From Mucidula mucida (Eukaryota; Basidiomycota; Agaricomycetes; Agaricales; Physalacriaceae): DNA of 17,836 bases. Location: positions 1 to 17,836 of the forward strand of contig JADNYV010000694.1 in the NCBI GenBank assembly GCA_015501055.1, in the 5' to 3' direction. Positions within the stretch are counted from its first letter, which is position 1. The number at the start of each line of letters is the position of its first letter. Shown here in pieces: positions 1-8,826 of the stretch. Below the pieces are notes generated by a model that saw nothing but the letters and a program-made list of their open reading frames with translations, had not been told where the DNA came from and searched no databases. A program made the position numbers and the translations under genes.

Positions 1-301
1 ACCTATCAATTACGTGGAGTCTACATCAATTTCCATCACGATGCATCGTTGCGAAACGGAGGTGAGTACATATTCCAACAGTCATTTCCCGGTCCAGCAG
101 GAAGACTCATTGCATAATTCAGCAGTCTATCACACGTTTCCATCGCAAAGGAAACAGAAGCCAGAACTTACGGGCATCTTCACATCACGTCGCGTCCAAA
201 TGCGCCTTAGATAGTAGCTCGAACACAGTGCATAACTTAAAGGGCAGGCGCAATATAAACAGCACCAGTGAATCCTCACTGATTCCTCTTATTTCCCCAT
301 C

Positions 302-1397
302 ATGTCTACCAAACGAGTTGCTTGTATCACCGGTGCTGCCCAAGGCATTGGACGCGCTATTGCACTTAGACTCGCGGACGACGGATGCGATCTTTCTCTT
401 GGAATCCCTCGTCAGCGAAATTGAAACGAAAGGACGAAAAGCAATATTCGTTATCGCCGATATTACGAGCGAGGCAGAGGTAGACAACTTGATTGTTACA
501 ACCGTAAGGGATCTTGGTAGCTTGGGCATCGTATGTGACTATGGGTCGTCTCTTCTTCACGTCTGTATTGAGGCTTTCAGATGGTGGCCAATGCTGGAAT
601 AACAATGCTGAAGAGCATCCTTGATAGTATGCCTCCGAGTTTGTTCATCTCTATCGATATTCATGTACCCAACAGCTACTCTCGAGGACGTTGATCGCAT
701 CCATTCGGTCAACGTCAAGGGTACCTTCATCTGCTATGAAGCCGCCGCCAAAGCGATGATTGCGCAAGGTCGTGGTGGATGTATTATTGGTAACATCTCA
801 ACGTTAATATGTCAAAGCACTATGACCTAGCTGAATATTTATAGGTGCTTCTTCGCTCGCCGGAAAGAAAGGTTATTATATCGCCCAAGCTTCTAGTACT
901 AGTCGTACTGATTTGTCTGGAAGGTGCCCCAATGTGCAGTATCTACTGCGGAAGCAAATCGACCGTTCGCGCAATTACACAATCTGCAGGTGAGTAATCC
1001 ACACTTGCGGATTAGAGCCATGTAGTAACTTATACGCCTGCAATAGCCCAAGAGTGGGGAAAGGACAACTTTCGTGTTAATGCCTATGCACCTGGCTTCA
1101 CACCTACGCCTTCGCTTTACGCCATGAAAGATATCTTAGGTCTTCCAATTGGGGCATACATCGATATAGTATGCTGCCTCCGCTGCCATATCTATACGTT
1201 CATACTGACTGTAATCTAGATGAAGAAACAGAGTGCTCTGAATTGTACACCCACTCCCGAAGGGGTCGCCGGCCTTGTCTCATTCCTCGCGTCTGACGAC
1301 TCGAAGTTTATGACAGGTTCGTTGACTATGGTTGCTGTTGACCTAAGTACTCATCACATTGCAAGGCCAAACTTTGACTATCGATGGGGGAATATGA
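302..1397 (+). pseudogene. Short-chain dehydrogenase/reductase (SDR), frame-broken
   Basis: Classical NAD(P)-dependent Rossmann-fold oxidoreductase, closest in feel to fungal acetoin/diacetyl reductase-like SDRs. Visible in order: cofactor motif TGAAQGIG just after the ATG at 302, VANAGI (581-598), IIGASS around the intron at 790-844, the catalytic YCGSK (Tyr 944-946, Lys 956-958), AAQEWGKDNFRVNAYAPG (from 1047) and the usual end TGQTLTIDGGI with stop at 1395-1397. Clear introns are 531-580, 627-675, 790-844, 990-1046, 1169-1219 and 1317-1365. The frame breaks at about 400: after residues DLSL the next conserved stretch, LESLVSEIE, is in another frame, and about ten residues usual in the family are missing, so this looks like a deletion. 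A second frame mismatch lies between 880 and 943, where no GT..AG intron reconnects KKGYY to YCGSK. The family call is firm. Loss of function is inferred from the frame breaks; substrate is unknown. Confidence 0.72.
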
Positions 1398-1553
1398 TTC
1401 GATTTAAAGATTTCTAGACCCCTCTAGCATGTAACACCACTGATCATGAAGCAACAAGTATGCTACCCCCTTCGCATTCCACCGGAATTGTTGACAGGTT
1501 AACGTGGCGGGCCAAATTTTCGCTTTCATAAAGCGCGCATGCGCATGCTGTCT

Positions 1554-2831
1554 TCATCGTTTTCTAGCAACCCACATCTCAGCTCCGTACACCCACCTCA
1601 TCATTGCCCTATCATCACACGTATATTCACAATTGACTGTGGTGGTCCTCTGCTTCCCCTGCGCGTCGTTTTCTTGAAAACCATACTGTCGCATGTCGTC
1701 AAACTCAAACCCTAGACTCTCCGCAACCGCCAGAACCTCGTCTAAACTCAGTTCCACGCGCTCCTGGCCACCGATGCCATACAAAAGCGGTCCCAAATTA
1801 ATCCAGACACCACCGGAGGCAAGGAGGGAGTAAATATGAGCAAGAGTGCGGACAGGGTTCGGTAACGCGTCAATAAAGAAAAGGGTCACGATGTAGTCAT
1901 AGCCAACATCTCTCTTTCGCAGAAGAGCAACATCAAGGACTGAAGCTGGCGGGGATGGGGTTTCTGTACGCAAAGCAGATTGAGGGCTGAGCTCAAGAAA
2001 ATCGCCCTCGATTATTGGGAGATTGGGACTCTGTGGGACAACGTCCGGAAATGACACCCCACGGAAGAGATTTTCAGAGGAGCGTTGGTGGGACCACCAC
2101 CAGGAGAAAGGGTGGATTTGGAATTGGTTTAATTTAGGAAGATGGACGGTCGAAGAGGGTAGTAGAGCTCTTCTGGCAATGTTCATGTACGGGGACCGTT
2201 CAACAGCTGTCACGTCCCACTCCTCCATGCTTGCAATCTCATATGCCAAGCGCGCCAAACCAGCGCCAGGGACGAGAATATGTGGCCGCTTCATACAACC
2301 TCGTCTTCCCTCCTGCAGCAGCTTGAGCACGCCCAAGATCGGCTTGAAGATAGTGTCGCGTTCCTTCGCGCCCTCGGCCGACCAGTCCCGGACATAATGC
2401 CGAAGGACTTCGCGCAACTGCGAAATGTCGTCCTTGTTCCCTTCGCCCCAAGCCCCAACGGACGAACCAAGCTGTTGCCTCACAATGTCGCCCACCTCAC
2501 CCACGACCCTTGCATTGGCACTCACGCATTCGCGTCCTCTCCGCAGTTTATCCTCGTACCCCGCATCTTTAAGGATCCTTCTTTGCTGTTTAGACAGCGC
2601 ATTGAAGGAAGATTCCAGGGAGAATATTTGTGGCATAGAAAGACGCGTGAAATGGGCGGAGGTGAAGGAGGAAAGAGTGTCTTCCAAAGACGGTGAATGG
2701 GATCGACGACGGTACCATGGCCAAGCGCGCACCCGCATGATATCACGAGAAAATCCAGGGAATAAGGGCCACACGCGGAATACGACGAAGAACACGACGA
2801 AGGGGACAAAGAGTGAAAGTAGAATATCCAT
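1554..2831 (-). CDS. Carnosine N-methyltransferase-like protein (N2227 family)
   Basis: Intact 425-residue single-exon gene. Family knowledge: N2227-type proteins (human CARNMT1, yeast YNL092W) are SAM-dependent methyltransferases that can methylate the histidine of carnosine-like substrates. In the sequence: a hydrophobic N-terminus (about residues 2-27) that could be a membrane anchor or signal-anchor; a SAM-binding loop LVPGAGLARLAYEIA (186-200) with acidic ERSPYMN on the next strand (211-217); the aromatic stretch HPFSWWWS (240-247); GDFLEL (276-281); and the family signature LFFIDALPN (317-325) followed by GGVWINLGPLLY (340-351). The Asp in FFIDA corresponds to the substrate-contacting Asp of the human enzyme, from memory. 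No stop, frameshift or intron interrupts it. The only oddity is the hydrophobic N-terminus, which suggests membrane attachment rather than a soluble cytosolic enzyme. The true substrate in fungi is not known. Confidence 0.9.
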   Translation of the reverse strand: MDILLSLFVPFVVFFVVFRVWPLFPGFSRDIMRVRAWPWYRRRSHSPSLEDTLSSFTSAHFTRLSMPQIFSLESSFNALSKQQRRILKDAGYEDKLRRGRECVSANARVVGEVGDIVRQQLGSSVGAWGEGNKDDISQLREVLRHYVRDWSAEGAKERDTIFKPILGVLKLLQEGRRGCMKRPHILVPGAGLARLAYEIASMEEWDVTAVERSPYMNIARRALLPSSTVHLPKLNQFQIHPFSWWWSHQRSSENLFRGVSFPDVVPQSPNLPIIEGDFLELSPQSALRTETPSPPASVLDVALLRKRDVGYDYIVTLFFIDALPNPVRTLAHIYSLLASGGVWINLGPLLYGIGGQERVELSLDEVLAVAESLGFEFDDMRQYGFQENDAQGKQRTTTVNCEYTCDDRAMMRWVYGAEMWVARKR

Positions 2832-2856
2832 TCTGTCGAGTGATGGTCCTAGTAGG

Positions 2857-2866
2857 AATATATTTT
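2857..2866 (-). promoter_or_regulatory. TATA-like box before the methyltransferase
   Basis: On the minus strand the sequence reads AAAATATATT, 26-35 nt upstream of the ATG at 2831. It is the only TATA-like motif close to this gene. It would imply a very short 5' leader, so it is a weak candidate. Confidence 0.3.
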
Positions 2867-2870
2867 TGTG

Positions 2871-3350
2871 AAGTCAAGGGACAGCCTTCGACTTATTCTC
2901 GGAATGACCGCCCGTACATGGCGTGAAGTAGCAGAGACCAGAGATGGAGGTAAGCAATCAAGCCAGAAGTGCCGGCAAGACCCGATTGATCGAAACTGTG
3001 TTTGCATCCGACGTTCATTAGTAGCCAGGTAACCGACCTTCTGTAATGAGCAAGCGTCTCCTGTATCGACGCTTGCTCATACTAAAGGAGGCCAGGTTAT
3101 CGGGCTAGTTCATTAGCTGTAAGAAGCTGGCTTCCTCTTTCTACGGAGCATTGCAGTGTATCTCCATGGAGCGCAAGACAAACCTACTGGGAGAACAAGG
3201 AACCCAATAAAGCAGCCTCGAGAAGTCTGTCGCTGCTGCATACCAAATTTTACCGCCGTCGACGTCAAGGTCAAGATGAAATCAACCCAATAATACCTGC
3301 AGTAGGTTCTAATTGTCTACATACTCAGCACATGATTGACACTGGACAAG
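2871..3350. other. Intergenic region between methyltransferase and thioesterase
   Basis: No open frame with recognisable content was found on either strand. It holds the 5' flank of the methyltransferase, the 3' flank of the thioesterase (whose stop is at 3351-3353) and the hairpin at 3046-3080. Confidence 0.5.
3046..3080. repeat. Perfect 13-bp inverted repeat (hairpin)
   Basis: ATGAGCAAGCGTC (3046-3058) and its exact reverse complement GACGCTTGCTCAT (3068-3080) are separated by 9 nt. Two similar GCCAGGT(T/A)A(A/T)CG-like blocks flank it (about 3024 and 3091) as imperfect direct repeats. It could be a foldback remnant of a mobile element or a structured untranslated sequence. Nothing else identifies it. 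Confidence 0.75.
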
Positions 3351-4202
3351 CTAATCGACGTCCAGGTCTTTACCCTCCAACACAGTCTCTCCATCATCCG
3401 ACAACTTCACATTGTTCTGCCGTTCAAGTCAAGCTCAGTTCAATCAAAATAATCTAAGCAGAAGAACTAACCTCGTGCACGCCTGATTTACCAACGTACT
3501 TCGTATGGTCTGAGAAGCACGATGAGCACTGAAACACAGACAAAGCGTGAGTTTCTCACATCCGTAAGCTAACAAATCTCCGGCAGCATTCGTGAATTCG
3601 GTGCGCGTGTATGCCAACGATTTGCCTGATATTCAACCTGATTGACGCGTGTATACTCAATGTGGCAGACAAAAATGCTGACCTATTCCGATTACAGAAG
3701 AACTGGCATAGAGGATATCGCCTGGCCGGCCAGCAGGCTTGACGAAAGAGGTGCCGATATCAGTACTAACGCCCGTCATCCTATGTGGGTGTCAAAGTCG
3801 GGACATTACAAATGACGGGAGGAATCCGAACCAGTATCCTTTGGTCGCAACGGCAAGTGATCCCACGGTATCGGTTAACGAGAGTATAAGACCACCATGA
3901 GCTGGTTTATAGCATTCATTACGAGTAGAGACGTTGGATCGAGACGGGTTTGATACACACCTGTCTAACAAAGGATCAGAACTGAATGCAGGCCAAAGAA
4001 GAAGAGAGTTGACATACTCCAACCCTATTGACTGAAAAATGACTGAGTTTCGAAGTCACCGAATGGATGAGGTATACTGACTGTTATACAGTTCTATCTT
4101 CAGAGAGACATTCACGACGCCTGGCTTAGCTTTCTCTATCACAAGCTGGTTCCACGAGTAAGATCGAGGTCCAGGAGAAGAACGACAGAAGAGAACAAAC
4201 AT
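3351..4202 (-). CDS. Hotdog-fold acyl-CoA thioesterase (ACOT13/PaaI type)
   Basis: Hydrolyses acyl-CoA thioesters (family knowledge). Seven exons on the minus strand: 4202-4082, 4031-4014, 3901-3832, 3780-3683, 3625-3560, 3509-3472 and 3416-3351. They splice to 477 nt, that is 158 residues plus stop, with every junction in phase. Visible: INRVGVSHGGLILSLTDT (residues 41-58), TGVSTDIG (72-79), SFVKPAG, then KSLAYTRTEFTN and HTKYVGKSG. From memory, human ACOT13/THEM2 has catalytic Asn50, Asp65 and Ser83; here Asn42, Asp57 and Ser75 have exactly the same 15 and 18 residue spacing. That supports the unusual 18-nt micro-exon and the 110-nt intron before HGG. The ATG at 4202 is the only plausible start found, but a further 5' exon is possible. 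No lesion seen. Confidence 0.85.
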
Positions 4203-4685
4203 TTGGAAAACATTGCGCGTCGTGTCCTGTCTGAGCTAATTGATACGTGACATGGGGAATCTCCAGCACACTCGCACCTTTATTGACGATGAACGACTGC
4301 CAAACCTATACTGAAGTTGAAGAAACGTTGGAGATTAGAAGCGCCATGCATACCCTACGAGTGAATCTCAGACACGCAGACATACTACAACGCGTTATTC
4401 AATGAGCTCGAGAACGATAATGATGGGAGGAAGCAGAGCGCACAATCCTCATCACGTCAACATGCGGCGGTTTCGGTCCGAAATGCTCTCTCCCTTTCCT
4501 CGTCCTTTGATGATAAAAATGCCTAACAATCTCTTTCGGATGTAACCGATGTAACAAAGCAAGGAAGCATCATGTATAGATGTCCATACCCGGCTGTGCT
4601 AGCCCCAGGCAGGCCTTCCTTGGTTTTGCTTTTCCTCTCTGTCCATCACCTCATTCGCGCCACTGAATAAGTCGAATCTTGAGCA
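4203..4685. other. Intergenic region, divergent thioesterase and MYND gene
   Basis: The two neighbouring genes are transcribed away from each other, so both promoters must lie here. I found no convincing coding stretch, TATA box or repeat. Confidence 0.4.
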
Positions 4686-5654
4686 ATGTCTGCGGGGCTG
4701 TTTCCGCTGCCGGCTTTGTCTCCACTAGAGATGTTTCTTACTGGAATGCCAGTGCACAGTCACCAAATGTGCCGGCACTGCAAGTCCTTCCGTCGTTGCA
4801 CCGGTCACGGCTCAGAGTTGACATCATTCAAACTCTTACAGTGCGTGAACTGCAGGACAGCGACATACTGCATGAGTTGTCGTGTTATCTAGGCTATTCA
4901 CGATGCGGAAGGTTGACCTTGTCGCGTCTAGTCGAAAGAGTGTCAAAGGGCGGACTAGCGCAATCACAAGCTGGAATGCAAGAAGATAGAATGGGACCGC
5001 CAGGAGCTAGTCGCTGAGACGGGGATCGCCTCGGCGTACGACGACGTGCAAGCCTGGGTGGAGTATTACAACACGCCACTCAAGAACTGCGCCATCGCGT
5101 CGTACCGTCTTGCAGAAACGCCCCACATGGAAAAGGATGCCATCTTCACGGTCGTGATCTCTTACGATGGGCGTGATCCACGCCCACACATGAAATTCAA
5201 GGTCGAGTGCGTGAGCCGTATAGGTCGCCAGGAGTTGCGGCCTGAGATGTTCGCCTGGCTCTCCGATGAAGCTGACCGCCGCCATTACGAGGCAATGGGA
5301 CGAGTGGAGCTGGGGAACCTTTTCTATGGGACTGGTTCCTACCGCGTCCATGTCAAATTCTCTCAACGAGAAGAGCCATTTAGAGCGATCAAATGGGCAC
5401 AAGCATCTTTGGTGAGGCAGGATTGGTTCAAGCTTCTCCGGGAGTACGTCGACACTGGTTCAAAGATGAGATTTTGCTGTGGCAAGTTGGAAGAATTGGG
5501 TCGATGCTGTTGTGGAGGTTGGACTCGTGACAAGAAGCGCATGGTAGGTGGCGTCTACTCTAGCGTCTTGATGTTTCTCAATTTCATCATATAGGATGCC
5601 TTCAAGAAGGCAGAGTCTAACGACTTGCCATCTGATTTGGACTCGTTGGATTGA
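4686..5654 (+). pseudogene. MYND zinc-finger protein with two lesions in the finger
   Basis: MYND fingers bind two zinc ions and mediate protein contacts. Exon 1 (ATG at 4686) encodes CRHCKSF (Cys29, Cys32), LLQCVNCRTATYC (Cys53, Cys56, Cys62). The expected continuation SKECQRAD-(W)-RNHKLECKK is found at 4932-4982, right after a TAG acceptor at 4929-4931. Two things are wrong: the donor position (4872-4877) reads ATGAGT where GTGAGT would be expected, and the conserved Trp codon reads TAG (4956-4958). The rest runs open from 4959 as a roughly 200-residue C-terminal region of unknown function ending MRFCC...GRCCCGGW...KKRM, then a normal intron (5544-5594) and a last exon to the TGA at 5652-5654. 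Using a cryptic donor at 4884 and the new TAG as acceptor would restore the frame but delete part of the finger. The gene is called broken, with that caveat. Confidence 0.75.
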
Positions 5655-5882
5655 GTCCTATGCATCCATTCCTATGTGTAACATTTTGTGGTTTTATTCA
5701 AAGCAAGCAATGACTTGTCTTCGGAGTCGCCACCGTGACATCGGCGAAAAGCTGCGAAATTGATCAAACCACCTCTCTCAACATGTCACTTCTGATCAGC
5801 TTCAATCGGGAGTTGGAGAAGTAGTAGGTCAATTAAAGCAATTCAACGATATTATTATTAAAGCAAGTATTTATCAGTATAT

Positions 5883-7372
5883 TTAAACAGTCAACGTTTC
5901 GGATGCATCGAGAGCCGACGCAGAGGCTTCAGCACCAGGGCTCAAGGAGACGGTCCTAATGGACAAGAAGTCAGAAACATCCAGCTCGACATAAAATTAT
6001 ACGCACGGGATTACTCCGATGGGGTTGGAATCGCTAGTGTCGAAGACCGCTGAAACGTCCACGCCAACAGTGATGTAGCCGACGAGACCGTCCGCGAGGG
6101 TGGACCCCAGAAGCTGAGTGGAGATGACAGCGCTGTAGCCGGCGCTGCTGGCAGACGGGTAGAGGCTGTCCTCCTAGAAATAGTCAGGTCCTGAATCAAG
6201 TAAGCAAGCTATATCAGAAGCGCACATCATTGGTAACACGCGTCAGAGTCTCCAAATGAGCAGAGTACGGCTCCATCTCGTACACCTGGTTGATGAGAGA
6301 CTCTTCGTAGAAGATCTGTCCCACGTGTTGGATGCTCGAAGCCGCAAGGGTGTTGGTACCGTCCTCAGATACGGTTCCATTGACACTAGGCATCGTTAGT
6401 GCAAGTCCAACTCCACTAACAGCAGAAGAACCTACTGGACAGCAATGTGGATGTGAGTCGTGCGGGAAGCATAGTACCCAGGGAAGATGGTCAAGAACTC
6501 GGCGATGCCACTCTCATCGGTCTTGGTAAAACCGCGGAGGAAGGTCTCGTCGTCGGTGGTACCATCCGCGCGAACGGTGACACCTGCACAAAGGCAATTA
6601 GCCCTTATTCCAAGACCAGAAGCAATTTTCCTACCTTCGTAGGCCTCTACAGTGTCGGGGTTGATTCCCGTGTAACCGCTGTACGCGCCAGTGGCATTAC
6701 AATGCTTTGAGAGCCCATGAGTGTTCGGCCCATGAGATCAAGTGAAAGTCACTCACCCACATATCAATGAAAGCCCCGGAAAGAGGTTCACAGGTATTAA
6801 CGTCGACTAGGCGCATATGTAAGTTGGCTGTATGCAAAAAGTCCTTTCGCTTACTCAGGCCGATGTCAAGGTACATGTCAAGACCCTCTTGATTTTCACG
6901 AACATCGCGACGGTAAAGTTCACCTGAAAGTAACGCATGATGTGAGCACAGCAAGAGACGAAATTTGGGGAAACCGACTAACCATCGACGAAATAAGGAC
7001 CAAAAATAGTATCGGGTGCCAGTACGCAAGTCGTGTTTTGAATTTCCGCGTACTTGGCTCTTTCTTCCAATCCACGTGAGTTCCAGTTACGCGCCGCGAG
7101 TTTCGAGTCCTCGATCATGCGAATCTGAAGACTTCGGCGGCGCTTAGCGGCCAGCGCATCTGCGCGCTTCGCGATTGATTCAGCACAGTGATCCAATCCT
7201 CGCGTTTGAGCGAGGGCGCGCTTGTGAAGCTCAGCTATAAAACCGGTCAGCGCTATACACCGACACGACGTAGGACATACTAACCTTCTGGCACTGTCGT
7301 CTCCTTATGAGGATGTGCGAATGTCGAAGCCAATACAGAGAGAGCTACAGCGAAAGAAAAAGCAGAACGCAT
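5883..7372 (-). CDS. Secreted intradiol ring-cleavage dioxygenase-like protein
   Basis: Family: non-haem Fe(III) enzymes that cleave catechol-type rings between the hydroxyls; fungal secreted members are linked to breakdown of lignin-derived aromatics. Nine exons (7372-7285, 7234-6983, 6923-6855, 6806-6757, 6704-6635, 6583-6436, 6385-6226, 6173-6007, 5955-5883) splice to 1077 nt, 358 residues, with every phase correct and introns of 48-59 nt. It starts with a signal peptide (MRSAFSFAVALSVLASTFA), then a propeptide-like stretch with KR pairs (Kex2-type sites). The catalytic domain has GPYFVDGELYR, DVNTCEPLSGAFIDMWHCNATGAYSG split over exons 4 and 5, GFTKTDESG and FPGYYASRTTHIHIAV. Likely iron ligands are Tyr161, Tyr214, His220 and His222. 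The C-terminal tail of about 80 residues is Ser/Ala/Thr-rich. No lesion seen; expected to be extracellular. Confidence 0.93.
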
Positions 7373-7410
7373 GTTGAGAAGGTTGCTGCAGTGAAGAATG
7401 AGAGAATCTG

Positions 7411-7419
7411 ATTATAAAT
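7411..7419 (-). promoter_or_regulatory. TATA-like box of the dioxygenase gene
   Basis: The minus strand reads ATTTATAAT about 40 nt upstream of the ATG at 7372. The position suits a core promoter with a very short leader. Confidence 0.4.
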
Positions 7420-8157
7420 GTGAGAAGGAGATCGTCGAAGGGTGTTTTGAGGTTTGAGGCATTTCAGCGCCCTTTTTGAAGGTGGAATGGCGAACTGCGC
7501 GCCATGCCTGCCGCATGGTCGATCACCTGCGCTAGTGCGAATGCGCGGTATATCATTGGCGCTAGGAAAGAAGAGTGTCGTTGTAATTGATGCATTGATT
7601 TCCGCAGCACTGTCTCGACGCGTCGTAATATTGAGAATTGTAGTGGAAACCGGAGCGTCCGAGTAATGCAAGGATTTTTTACGATTTGATTTAGGATGAA
7701 GGAAAGCCTACAAAGTCATGCAAGGAGGAAGTATCGTTTTACCAAGACACGGCTCTGCCAGTGAATCGTCTGAGGAGTTGATCTCAGCACCGAACGCGTC
7801 GAAGCGTTGAGTCGGACAACAACAAAGGATCCGCGTCTTTTGGAAATTTCCCTTGATCCCGTTCTGAACAAGGAGGCAACGTACATAATATGTAAGTAGA
7901 TGAAGTGAAGTAGCCGGCGTACAGCCGTCAGGGTCTAGAAAGCGGCTGTACGACTGCGCTGAAAGCATTTCCCGTATAAGTGGTGAACAAGAGAGCGATC
8001 GACGGAGTGATTGAACGGTTTAGAAGGCCCATGAATTCGTGTAGTACTGGTGTAGTAGTACTGTGGTAGTTGAGTGAACATTGTCATTGTGAGTGGTTGG
8101 TGGTCGAGAGCAGACTAGCTTAGTGACGTAATGTCCGCCAGCTTATCATAAACGTTC
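7420..8157. other. Intergenic region, dioxygenase and membrane protein
   Basis: This lies between two divergent genes. The open frames seen here have no family features and no splice-consistent continuation. A run of GTAGTACTG-like short repeats lies at about 8040-8070. Otherwise I see nothing beyond presumed promoter sequence. Confidence 0.4.
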
Positions 8158-8725
8158 ATGGACTCCCTTCGACGACGTGTTCCATTCACTATCAAAGACG
8201 AGGATGAGGAGGAGAGTGACCACGTCCTCGATGAACAAGGTGTGGCAGACGATGGCTTCGTTGGAATGGCCTTTGATGACTTGTTCACAGAACAGGAAGA
8301 ACTAATACAGGCTTTGAGGACCGCCAATGCGGCGTCTGACAGAAAAGCCCTTATTCTTCTGTATGCCATATTGGGGATGTCTTTCTTCGCGTCCGTCTCT
8401 CAGTTTTAACTCAACCTTTTCTTGACGTTGACTTTCTGGCAGGCAACTTGTGAGGTTTACACCGCTAACACTTATGCCCTTGATCGTGCACCTCAATCTG
8501 TTACTCATCCTGAGGCATCATCCTCAAGCATTCTCGTTCCAATTAACCTACGCCACCGCCTTTGTTGCTCCGACTCTTGCTCTTTTTCTCGGATATTCTG
8601 TCGCATGGTGGTGCTTGACGCCGGTGGTCGCCTTCTTCATTCAAAACGTTCTGGAAGGAATTGACAAAGGAACCGAGAATCTGGCAGCCTTGGAAGGCAT
8701 GAGATACAGGGCTCTCGGAGCATAG
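8158..8725 (+). CDS. Small membrane protein, unknown function
   Basis: Two exons, 8158-8390 and 8443-8725, joined by a 52-nt intron in phase, give 171 residues. The N-terminal 60 residues are soluble and acidic (KDEDEEESD at 13-21). They are followed by a hydrophobic stretch at about 63-78, another at about 85-101 and a long one at about 112-144 that could hold one or two helices. The C-terminus ends in a short polar tail (EGIDKGTENLAALEGMRYRALGA is partly amphipathic). The splice is supported because it joins two hydrophobic, stop-free stretches, and reading into the intron gives an immediate stop. I do not recognise the family; it resembles the many small uncharacterised membrane proteins of basidiomycetes. 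Organelle is not predictable. Confidence 0.7.
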
Positions 8726-8826
8726 AAACATTCGTATGTGTTCCTATAAGCTACTTGTAATACATCGAGTTAAATTCTTAAATACAGCACGCAGACTTTA
8801 CGTGGGGCAGGCAGCGCAGCATCACT

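Noticed and set aside
1537..1548. 12-bp palindrome GCATGCGCATGC near the 3' end of the methyltransferase
   Set aside because: It is a short tandem of GCATGC, single, and has no partner or known role.
7454..7968. Open frames between dioxygenase and membrane protein
   Set aside because: They overlap presumed promoter sequence on both strands and show no family signal.
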